From positions 1-29,245 of the forward strand of contig JBKJMN010000259.1 in assembly GCA_046596405.1 (NCBI GenBank): a stretch of 29,245 nucleotides of DNA. The letters are read 5' to 3'. Each line of letters opens with the position of its first letter. Positions within the stretch are counted from its first letter, which is position 1. This DNA is from PALSA-1004 sp046596405. GTDB lineage: Bacteria > Pseudomonadota > Gammaproteobacteria > Burkholderiales > SG8-41. The position numbers and the translations under genes were made by a program. Positions 1 to 6,224 of the stretch are shown piece by piece. The notes below the pieces were generated by a model that saw only the letters and a program-made list of their open reading frames with translations, had not been told where the DNA came from and did not search any database.

Positions 1-52
1 GTTCGCCGATGACTTTTTCGACCGGGGCGGTTTTGGGCGCGGTGTCGGGCAT
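1..52 (-). CDS. 5' end of an unidentified gene (partial)
   Basis: An ATG on the minus strand at 52-50 opens a frame reading MPDTAPKTAPVEKVIGE up to the window edge. It starts 8 bp after the stop codon of the PfpI-like gene, which is usual operon spacing. The Pro/Ala/Lys-rich start gives no family hint, and only a weak ribosome binding site is visible. It could be the second gene of a short minus-strand operon. The frame is short enough that chance cannot be excluded. Confidence 0.4.
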   Translation of the reverse strand, partial: MPDTAPKTAPVEKVIGE

Positions 53-60
53 GGATTTCG

Positions 61-687
61 TCAGGCCGCTGCGTGCACGGTCGGCAGGCGCGCTTCGTTC
101 GCGGCAAGGGCGGCCGAATATTCGAGAATGCGCGCGGTTTCGCGCGCCACTTCGGCGCCGAGAAACCGCGCGATCAGGTACAGCGTCATATCGATGCAAA
201 GCGTGACGCCGCCGCCGGTCAGCACCGTGCCGCAGTCCACCAGCCGCGCATCCAGCGCCCGGATCGCGGGGTAGCGCTCACGCATGAGCGAGAGCGGCGC
301 GATTTCTGCGCCGATGATTTCGCGTTTGGTGGTCGCGCTGCGGCCGCCGAGCAAGCCGCTCGCGGCGAGGATCATGCCGCCGGTGCAGACGGCGGCAACC
401 GTGATGCCGCGGCTGAACGCGCGGATGAAATCGAGCGTCGCCGCGGTCTGCGATTGCTGCTGCCACCCCGGACCGCCGGTGATCATCAATACGTCGGCGG
501 GGGGCGCGTCCGTATAACAGTAATCGGCGATGACCTTGAGTCCGTTGGCGAGCAACACCACGCCGGCGTGTTCCGCGACGGTGAATATCTCAATGGTGGG
601 CGCCACCCGGCGTGCCATCGACAGCACGCCGTAGGTGGCAAGGTCGATGGGCTCAGTCCCTTCGTATAACAGCACTGCGACGCGCAT
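61..687 (-). CDS. DJ-1/PfpI family protein (GlxA/isonitrile hydratase-like amidotransferase fold)
   Basis: This is a single-domain class I glutamine amidotransferase-like protein of about 208 residues with no C-terminal AraC helix-turn-helix domain. Visible motifs are the N-terminal acidic signature EGTEPIDLATYG (residues 10-20), the TGGPG loop near 70-74 and the nucleophile elbow AVCTGG with Cys101. In GlxA and isonitrile-hydratase-like relatives the segment after the elbow usually reads ATTHW; here it reads ATTKRE, so the expected His is a Lys at about 121. Three in-frame ATGs lie at 699, 693 and 687. I chose 687 because GGAG sits 6 nt upstream of it and family members usually begin MRVAVLLY; 699 remains possible. 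The gene is divergent from the TRAP cluster. The substrate is unknown: it may be a hydratase, a chaperone-like protein or a small-molecule sensor. Confidence 0.85.
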   Translation of the reverse strand: MRVAVLLYEGTEPIDLATYGVLSMARRVAPTIEIFTVAEHAGVVLLANGLKVIADYCYTDAPPADVLMITGGPGWQQQSQTAATLDFIRAFSRGITVAAVCTGGMILAASGLLGGRSATTKREIIGAEIAPLSLMRERYPAIRALDARLVDCGTVLTGGGVTLCIDMTLYLIARFLGAEVARETARILEYSAALAANEARLPTVHAAA

Positions 688-736
688 CGCCATCTCCATG
701 TTGCCTGATAGTGCACTCCAACGTGCATCGATCTGA

Positions 737-764
737 ATTATCCGGCAAATAGATAAAAAAGCAA
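737..764 (-). promoter_or_regulatory. Candidate sigma70 promoter for the PfpI-like gene
   Basis: Read on the minus strand, TTGCTT (764-759) and GATAAT (742-737) are separated by 16 nt. This lies in the AT-rich part of the divergent intergenic region and would give a leader of about 30-45 nt. An inverted repeat TGCAC-N6-GTGCA (712-727) falls between the predicted start point and the gene and could be an operator. No experimental support is available. Confidence 0.35.
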
Positions 765-821
765 AATCAATTGGTTATGTAGAAACATGGGATTCAAGCC
801 GGATTCGTCGCAACAATCGGT

Positions 822-850
822 TTGACAGAAAGTTTCCCAATAGGCAATAT
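822..850 (+). promoter_or_regulatory. Strong candidate sigma70 promoter of the TRAP receptor/cupin/RidA/MBL cluster
   Basis: A consensus TTGACA (822-827) is followed after 17 nt by CAATAT (845-850). Transcription would start near 857, giving a leader of about 90 nt before the receptor ATG at 946. It is the best -35/-10 pair in the 246-bp divergent region. Confidence 0.6.
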
Positions 851-945
851 CGGACTCACCTTGGTAGGGGTCCTTCGGCACCGTGCGACGACGTCAATAC
901 AAGAACGCCGGCGCGGTTTTCATGCACGAATCCAGGAGAAGCACT

Positions 946-2106
946 ATGGCACGCAGCATCAAGGCAGCAGGCGCGACACCGGCAGTCAAGACGACCCCCT
1001 CCGCATCGCGGCGACGTTTTCTCACGACGGCCGGCGCCGCCGCAATCGCAGGATTTCCGATGATTGCAAAAGCGCAGAGCGCGCCCATCAGCCTGCGCTT
1101 CCAGAGCACCTGGCCGCTCAAATTCATTTATCACGAATTTGCTGTCGACTGGACCAAGAAGGTCGCGGAACTCTCCGGCGGCAGGCTCAAGATCGACATG
1201 CTGCCGGCAGGCGCGGTGGTGCCCGGCTTGCAACTCGCCGACGCCGTGAGCAAAGGCGTGCTCGATGGTGGGCATGGTCTCGCCGGATTCTGGTTTGGCA
1301 AGAACAGCGCGTTCGGCCTCTACGGCGCGGGGCCCGATTTCGGCATGGACGGCACGCAACTGCTGGGCTGGGTCGAGTACGGCGGCGGCAAGGAGCTGTT
1401 CACCGAGATTCAGGCGGCCGCGCAACTTGATCTGGTGAGTTTCCTCTACGGCCCGGTGCCGTGCGAACCGATGGGCTGGTTCAAGAAACCGATCAAGGGG
1501 GTCGCCGACCTGAAGGGCATGAAGTTCCGCACCGCCGGCCTGGCCGTCGACATGTTCAACGAGCTGGGAATGTCTACGGTGCAAATGGCGCCCGCGGACA
1601 TCGTCCCCGCCATCGACCGCGGCGTGCTCGACGGCGCCGAGTTCGCGAGCGCCACCGACGACCGCATCATGGGCTTTCCGGACGTGGCCAAATATTACCT
1701 GCAGCAGAGTTACCACATGTCGAACAATTTCTGCGAGATGATGTTCAACCGCAAGAAATTCGACGCGCTGCCCGAGGACCTTAAAATCCTCGTCAAGTAC
1801 GTGAGCCACGCGGCGAGCGCGGACATGGAATGGAAAAGCATGCACCGCATGTCGCAGGACTACATTGAGTTGCAGACCAAGCAGGGCGTCAAAGCCTACA
1901 AGACGCCGAAGCCGATACTCGATGCGCAGCTGAAAGCGTGGGACAACGTAATCAAGAAGCGCTCCGCGGAAAATCCGCTGTTCGCCAAGGTCATCGCGTC
2001 GCAGAAGGCGTGGGCGAAGCGCGTGATGTATTGGCATAATGATATCCAGGTGGACCGCAAAGTTGCCTACCTGCATCACTTCGGCAAGGGGCCGATCGCG
2101 GGCTGA
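946..2106 (+). CDS. dctP: TRAP transporter substrate-binding protein, DctP/TakP family (copy 1)
   Basis: This is a periplasmic receptor of 386 residues for a TRAP transporter; it binds a solute, often an organic or keto acid, and delivers it to the DctQM permease. The N terminus is a Tat signal, SRRRFLTTAG at residues 21-30, followed by a small hydrophobic stretch and an AKA|Q cleavage site near 43, so export is expected in folded form. The core resembles TakP, including KFRTAGLAVD with the Arg that binds carboxylates in this family and DIVPAIDRGVLDGAEF. The ATG at 946 is preceded by AGGAGA with a 6-nt spacer; an in-frame start at 883 would add 21 residues without a good ribosome site. The second receptor at 4367 is a clear paralogue. 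No permease lies directly downstream; cupin, RidA and MBL genes come first, so it probably shares the DctQM at 5598-8227. Ligand unknown. Confidence 0.92.
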   Translation: MARSIKAAGATPAVKTTPSASRRRFLTTAGAAAIAGFPMIAKAQSAPISLRFQSTWPLKFIYHEFAVDWTKKVAELSGGRLKIDMLPAGAVVPGLQLADAVSKGVLDGGHGLAGFWFGKNSAFGLYGAGPDFGMDGTQLLGWVEYGGGKELFTEIQAAAQLDLVSFLYGPVPCEPMGWFKKPIKGVADLKGMKFRTAGLAVDMFNELGMSTVQMAPADIVPAIDRGVLDGAEFASATDDRIMGFPDVAKYYLQQSYHMSNNFCEMMFNRKKFDALPEDLKILVKYVSHAASADMEWKSMHRMSQDYIELQTKQGVKAYKTPKPILDAQLKAWDNVIKKRSAENPLFAKVIASQKAWAKRVMYWHNDIQVDRKVAYLHHFGKGPIAG

Positions 2107-2168
2107 ACAATATGCGGCGCTCCAGCGGTCAACTGCGCGTTTAGAAATTAATCAGCAGGAGGATAGTC

Positions 2169-2651
2169 ATGGCAAAAACCCACGAAATCGAAGCAGCGCC
2201 ACCGCCGGCGCCGCGCCTGCACGGGCATTTGGAACCCACGCCGAATGGCTCCGTGTATGTGCAGCCGCAGGCCATGGAGTGGAAGCCTTCTCAGTTCGAG
2301 GGTATCGAGATCAAAGTGCTGTATGAGGATAAGGCGCGGGGCGAAATGACTTGCTTGTTGCGCTGGCAGCCGGGCACCACTCTGCCTTTCCACAAGCACC
2401 CCGAGATCGAGCAGAGCTACGTGATTGCGGGTTCATTCTCGGATCACGATGGCATTGCCCGGGCCGGCGAATATGTCTGGCGCAAACCGACATCGATGCA
2501 CGAAACCCATAGCGCGGAAGGCTGCGTGATTCTGGCGATATACCGCAAGCCGAATATATTTCGCAACAGCGCGGGCTTCGAGGCGGGTGGCAAGCGTATC
2601 AAGACGGACCGCGCACCGGCCACCTTGCGCGGCGGGAGTTCAGGCAAGTAA
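2169..2651 (+). CDS. Cupin-domain protein (ChrR-like single cupin)
   Basis: This is a 160-residue single-domain cupin, a small beta-barrel that usually binds one divalent metal. Cupin motif 1 is exact: G69-x5-H75-x-H77-x3-E81-x6-G88. Motif 2 is present in looser form around GEYVWRKPTSMH, giving H111 as fourth ligand, with H114 as alternative. A complete His-His-Glu-His set suggests a metal-dependent enzyme such as a dioxygenase or isomerase rather than a pure sensor. The arrangement resembles ChrR-type and 2,4'-dihydroxyacetophenone-dioxygenase-like cupins, but I cannot assign a reaction. A strong AGGAGG site precedes the ATG. The gene starts 62 bp after the first TRAP receptor and precedes RidA, so it probably acts on the imported compound. 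Confidence 0.85.
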   Translation: MAKTHEIEAAPPPAPRLHGHLEPTPNGSVYVQPQAMEWKPSQFEGIEIKVLYEDKARGEMTCLLRWQPGTTLPFHKHPEIEQSYVIAGSFSDHDGIARAGEYVWRKPTSMHETHSAEGCVILAIYRKPNIFRNSAGFEAGGKRIKTDRAPATLRGGSSGK

Positions 2652-2676
2652 GCGCTGGGTTCGCAGCCAACCCGGG

Positions 2677-2710
2677 CCACGCGAGCGACCGGCCCACGCG
2701 AGTGACCGGC
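2677..2710. repeat. Two tandem copies of a 17-bp unit
   Basis: The unit CCACGCGAGCGACCGGC (2677-2693) is repeated directly at 2694-2710 with one C-to-T change. It lies in the 125-bp gap between the cupin and RidA genes. It may be a simple duplication or a pair of binding sites. Confidence 0.6.
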
Positions 2711-2776
2711 CCATAACCACCATGTGCGGTGAACGAAAATACCGCTCGATTCTTTTGACTCAGGAGCAAATCCACG

Positions 2777-3241
2777 ATGTCCGCAGCAACTACTAAACTG
2801 GCCGCGCTTGGCCTCACATTGCCCGCGGCGGCTGCACCAGTCGCCAATTACGTCGGTTACACGATCAGCGGCAAGACGGTGTACATCTCCGGGCAGCTGC
2901 CGTTTCAGGACGGCAAACTGACCTGCGTCGGCAAGCTCGGTGCCGGCGTGTCGCTTGATGAAGGTTACGCGGCGGGCCGGCAATGCGGCTTGAACATACT
3001 CGCGCACCTGCAGGCGGCGTGCGACGGGGACCTCGACCGCGTCGCGCGCGTGCTGCGGCTGGGCGGCTTCGTCAATTCGACGCCCGAATTCACCGATGCC
3101 CCGAAATGCGTGAATGGCGCGTCCGATCTGATGGTCGCGGTGTTCGGCGATGCGGGCCGCCATGCGCGCGCGGCGGTGAGCGTCGCTTCGCTGCCGGCCG
3201 GCGCGGCGGTCGAAGTCGATGCCGTGGTCGAACTCAAGTAA
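2777..3241 (+). CDS. RidA family protein (YjgF/YER057c/UK114)
   Basis: This 154-residue protein has the RidA fold, whose members form trimers and hydrolyse reactive enamines/imines to ketones plus ammonia; relatives include aminomuconate deaminases. The family core is clear: GKTVYISGQLPF (32-43), the conserved Arg in HARAAVSVASLP (about R131) and the Glu in AVEVDAVVEL (about E146), matching the Arg and Glu used by active RidA proteins. It is longer than canonical RidA (about 128 residues) and resembles the YjgH/RidA-like subgroups found in catabolic operons. CAGGAG lies 10 nt upstream of the ATG. Its position between a cupin and an MBL-fold hydrolase downstream of a TRAP receptor suggests a pathway-specific deaminase or hydrolase rather than housekeeping imine detoxification. 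The reaction is not known. Confidence 0.88.
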   Translation: MSAATTKLAALGLTLPAAAAPVANYVGYTISGKTVYISGQLPFQDGKLTCVGKLGAGVSLDEGYAAGRQCGLNILAHLQAACDGDLDRVARVLRLGGFVNSTPEFTDAPKCVNGASDLMVAVFGDAGRHARAAVSVASLPAGAAVEVDAVVELK

Positions 3242-3257
3242 CGCGAAGGCGACCATC

Positions 3258-4100
3258 ATGAACCCGGCGATTCGTTACTACGGCTGGTCGGCGCTGTCGA
3301 TCGAAACCGCGCAGGGCGCGTTGTTCTTTGATCCTTTTTATCGCAAGTATTGCGGCGCGCAGTGGTTCGGGCTGGAAGATTTTGCCCACGCCACGGTCGT
3401 CTGCGGGACCCACGGCCACGAAGAGCACTACCTGGACATCCCGCAGGTGGTCAGGCGCAGCGGTGCCACGGTGGTGGGGCACAGGACGTTGTGCGACTAC
3501 CTGAAATGGCGCAGTCATATCGATCCGGCGAAACTGGTTGCCATCGGACAATTCGAAACGCGCGAACTGCCCGGCTTCACGATCAGCGCGTTCAAGTGGA
3601 AGCATCGCGACATCAATCTGTATAAGGCGCTCACCAAGGCGGTGTTCCACGGCAACAGCACGCAATTGTCGTGGGCGTGGTCGAGCGCGACCAACGCGCC
3701 GTTCTATTCGCCATACATGGGTTACCACGTCGAACTGCCGGGCGGCCTGACGGTGCTGAATTACAACGAGGGATTCAACACCAAGATGACCGACCGCGAG
3801 ATCGCGGAAATCGGCCGGCGCTACCGCACCGACGTTTTACTCGCCGGTATGCAGCTCGAGTTCGTCGCCGACGTTGCGCGCGGAGCAGCTGCCTTGAATC
3901 CCAAAATCGTGGTGCTGTATCCGCCGCACGATCATTTCCACCGCATGATGGGCGTTACTTCCAGGCCGTGGGGGGAATTTAAAAGCGCCGTCGAAAAGAG
4001 CCTGCCCAATGCCCGCGTCATCATCGCCGAACCGGGCGCGGTGATCGATGCCGCGACCGGCGAGATGACCCGGCAGCCGGTAGCGGTCAAAGCGGCCTGA
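3258..4100 (+). CDS. Metallo-beta-lactamase-fold hydrolase (UlaG-like)
   Basis: A 280-residue protein of the metallo-beta-lactamase superfamily, probably cytoplasmic as no signal peptide is seen. The metal motif reads T-H52-G-H54-E-E56-H57: HxHxxH is kept, but Glu56 stands where most members have Asp. The start (IRYYGWSALSIET...FFDPFY) matches UlaG-type lactonases and related metal-dependent hydrolases. A second His cluster, PPHDHFH (222-228), lies near the C terminus. I chose ATG 3258, with GAAGG about 9 nt upstream, because the product then begins at the conserved core; an in-frame ATG at 3219 overlaps the RidA gene. It lies 16 bp after the RidA stop and is almost certainly cotranscribed. 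Hydrolysis of a lactone, lactam or ester intermediate is a reasonable inference; the substrate is unknown. Confidence 0.85.
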   Translation: MNPAIRYYGWSALSIETAQGALFFDPFYRKYCGAQWFGLEDFAHATVVCGTHGHEEHYLDIPQVVRRSGATVVGHRTLCDYLKWRSHIDPAKLVAIGQFETRELPGFTISAFKWKHRDINLYKALTKAVFHGNSTQLSWAWSSATNAPFYSPYMGYHVELPGGLTVLNYNEGFNTKMTDREIAEIGRRYRTDVLLAGMQLEFVADVARGAAALNPKIVVLYPPHDHFHRMMGVTSRPWGEFKSAVEKSLPNARVIIAEPGAVIDAATGEMTRQPVAVKAA

Positions 4101-4198
4101 TTTGCCCGCCCCGGCGGCCGCGTAAGCTTGTCGGAAGCCCGTTGCGCGGGCCGGGTTTCCAGGCTGGCCGCTGCCGGTTCGACCGCGTCCGAACATTC

Positions 4199-4227
4199 TT
4201 GATTTTGCCTTGGGGCGGGTATACGAT
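4199..4227 (+). promoter_or_regulatory. Candidate promoter for the second TRAP receptor
   Basis: TTGATT (4199-4204) and TACGAT (4222-4227) are spaced 17 nt apart in the 266-bp gap between the MBL hydrolase and the second receptor. The leader would be about 130 nt and contains a small GC hairpin (GCCGCC-gcag-GGCGGC, near 4251-4266). No clear intrinsic terminator follows the hydrolase gene, so readthrough from upstream is also possible. Confidence 0.35.
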
Positions 4228-4366
4228 GGCCCGCCAGTCGCAGGGGAGGTAGCCGCCGCAGGGCGGCACTTGGCTGCGACGCCATAAAAATAGCCGCAAG
4301 CACCGGGCACAGCCACGGATAACGGGTTCGTAGCAAATAAAATCGTATTCACCAAAGGAGGCCATC

Positions 4367-5530
4367 ATGAGTAAAGACCTGAAGAAAGCTGCGCAGGTGA
4401 AACCTGACGCAGCGCGCCGCAAGTTCATTTCCGGTGCAGCTGCCGCGACAACCGGTGCCGCAATCGCCGGGTTCCCGATGATTTCAGTCGCCCAATCGCC
4501 AATTTCGATGCGCTGGCAGTCGACCTGGCCGACCAAGGACATCTTCCACGAATACGCGCTCGACTACGCGAAGAAGGTCAACGACATGTCGGGCGGGCGC
4601 CTGAAGATCGAAGTGCTGCCGGCAGGCGCGGTGGTCAAGGCTTTCGATCTGATCGACGCGGTGTCGAAAGGCACGCTCGACGGTGGTCATGGCGTAACGG
4701 CTTACTGGTACGGTAAGAACGCGGCAATGGCGCTGTGGGGCTCGGGCCCTGCATTCGGCATGGACGCTAACCTGGTGTTGTCGTGGCACTACTACGGCGG
4801 CGGGAAGGCGCTGCTCGAGGAAATCTACAAAGGTTTGAATCTCGACGTGGTGTCGTTTCTGTACGGTCCGATGCCGACGCAGCCGCTGGGTTGGTTCAAA
4901 AAGCCGATCACCAAGCCGGAAGATTTCAAAGGGCTCAAGTACCGCACCGTCGGTCTGTCGGTCGACATCTTCAACGGCATGGGTGCGGCAGTCAACGCGC
5001 TGCCCGGCGGTGAGATCGTGCCGGCGATGGATCGCGGACTGCTCGACGCGGCGGAGTTCAATAACGCATCGTCCGATCGCCTGCTCGGCTTTCCCGATGT
5101 GTCGAAAGTCTGCATGCTGCAGAGCTACCATCAGTCGGGCGAGCAGTTCGAAATCCTGTGGAACAAGAAGAAATTCGACGCGCTGCCCGCCGATCTCAAG
5201 GCTATCCTGAGCATTGCGGTGGAAGCGGCTTCCGCCGACATGTCATGGAAAGCGGTCGATCGTTACTCGCAGGACTATATCGAACTGCAAACCAAGCAGA
5301 ACGTCAAGTTCTACAAGACGCCCGATTCCATCCTGCAGAAACAGCTTACGGTGTGGGACGAGGTTGCGGCCAAGAAATCTTCCGAGAACCCGTTGTTCAA
5401 GAAAATCTACGAGTCGCAACGCGAATTCGCGTCGCGCGCGGTGCGCTGGCAGCGCGACACCATGGTCAGTTCGGGCATGGCGTTCAACCGTTACTTCGCT
5501 GCCAAGGGCGCGCCTGCGAAAAAGGGTTGA
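4367..5530 (+). CDS. dctP: TRAP transporter substrate-binding protein, DctP/TakP family (copy 2)
   Basis: A 387-residue TRAP receptor paralogous to the one at 946. Shared landmarks include QSTWP near the mature N terminus, LPAGAVV, the SKG-LDGGHG segment, SQDYIELQTKQ and the TakP-like KYRTVGLSVD carrying the likely ligand-binding Arg. The Tat-type signal has the twin Arg at 17-18 (ARRKFISG) and a VAQ|S-type cleavage region near 43. A very strong AAAGGAGG site precedes the ATG. It lies directly upstream of dctQ and dctM, from which it is separated by an intrinsic terminator; this would make the receptor more abundant than the permease. The ligand is probably an organic acid by family, but this is not proven. 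Confidence 0.93.
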   Translation: MSKDLKKAAQVKPDAARRKFISGAAAATTGAAIAGFPMISVAQSPISMRWQSTWPTKDIFHEYALDYAKKVNDMSGGRLKIEVLPAGAVVKAFDLIDAVSKGTLDGGHGVTAYWYGKNAAMALWGSGPAFGMDANLVLSWHYYGGGKALLEEIYKGLNLDVVSFLYGPMPTQPLGWFKKPITKPEDFKGLKYRTVGLSVDIFNGMGAAVNALPGGEIVPAMDRGLLDAAEFNNASSDRLLGFPDVSKVCMLQSYHQSGEQFEILWNKKKFDALPADLKAILSIAVEAASADMSWKAVDRYSQDYIELQTKQNVKFYKTPDSILQKQLTVWDEVAAKKSSENPLFKKIYESQREFASRAVRWQRDTMVSSGMAFNRYFAAKGAPAKKG

Positions 5531-5550
5531 TTCAGGGCAACAGGCAAGCA

Positions 5551-5584
5551 AGCCATCCGGGACGCTCCCGGATGGCTTTTTTTT
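5551..5584 (+). terminator. Intrinsic terminator between receptor and permease genes
   Basis: A perfect 12-bp stem (5551-5562 with 5566-5577) closes a 3-nt CGC loop and runs into eight consecutive T residues (5577-5584). It ends immediately before the dctQ ribosome binding site AGGAAA (5585-5590). Partial readthrough would set the ratio of receptor to membrane subunits. Confidence 0.9.
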
Positions 5585-5597
5585 AGGAAAACCGTAA

Positions 5598-6224
5598 ATG
5601 CAGAAGCTTCTGCTGTTGGTGGACAAGGCCAGCACCTGGCTTGGCCAAGCGTTCTCGTGGCTGATAGTCGCCCTGACCCTGCTGATATCGTGGGAAGTCT
5701 TTTCGCGCTATGCGCTCGATCACCCGCATGCGTGGACTTTCGACATTATGATTATGATGTACGGCGCGCTGTTCATGATGGCGGGCGCTTACACGTTGTC
5801 CAAGAATGGCCACGTGCGCGGCGACGTACTCTACGGCTTTTTCCCGCCGCGCCTGCAGGCCGGGCTCGACCTTGCGCTGTACGTCTTGTTTTTCATTCCC
5901 GGCGTGGTTGCGCTTGCCTACGCCGGCTACCAGTTCGCCGGCGATTCGTGGGCTATACGCGAGCATTCGTCCACCACCGCGGACGGCCCGCCGCTCTACT
6001 GGTTCAAGACCGTGATCCCGATTGCCGGCACCATGCTGCTGGCGCAGGGCATGGTTGAAATCGTGCGTTGCATTGTTTGCCTGCAAACCGGCCGGTGGCC
6101 GTCGCGCGTGGAGGACGTCGAAGAGGTCGATGTCGACAAGCTGAAAAAGATGGTGCACGTCAAGGATGAGGATATTGCGGCGCTCGACAAGTTCGTGATC
6201 CGGCAGGAAGGGGCGCGCAAATGA
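5598..6224 (+). CDS. dctQ: TRAP transporter small permease subunit, DctQ
   Basis: A 208-residue inner-membrane protein with four predicted hydrophobic helices (roughly 18-38, 50-68, 92-115, 133-155). The family signature around the second and third helices is present (SKNGHVRGDVLYGFFP), as is EHSSTTADGPPLYWFK before the last helix. The tail after about 160 is charged and helical (VEDVEEVDVDKLKK), longer than in minimal DctQ proteins. DctQ pairs with DctM in the sodium-driven TRAP membrane complex. AGGAAA with a 7-nt spacer precedes the ATG and lies directly at the end of the terminator T-run. The stop codon overlaps the dctM start (ATGA), indicating translational coupling. Confidence 0.93.
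   Translation: MQKLLLLVDKASTWLGQAFSWLIVALTLLISWEVFSRYALDHPHAWTFDIMIMMYGALFMMAGAYTLSKNGHVRGDVLYGFFPPRLQAGLDLALYVLFFIPGVVALAYAGYQFAGDSWAIREHSSTTADGPPLYWFKTVIPIAGTMLLAQGMVEIVRCIVCLQTGRWPSRVEDVEEVDVDKLKKMVHVKDEDIAALDKFVIRQEGARK

Noticed and set aside
856..2079. 407-residue open frame on the minus strand
   Set aside because: It is antisense to the first TRAP receptor, which has clear family motifs, a Tat signal and a ribosome binding site. The antisense product has no recognisable features.
2311..3259. Long antisense frame across cupin, RidA and the intergenic gap
   Set aside because: It has no recognisable domain and overlaps two well-supported genes with correct ribosome binding sites on the opposite strand.
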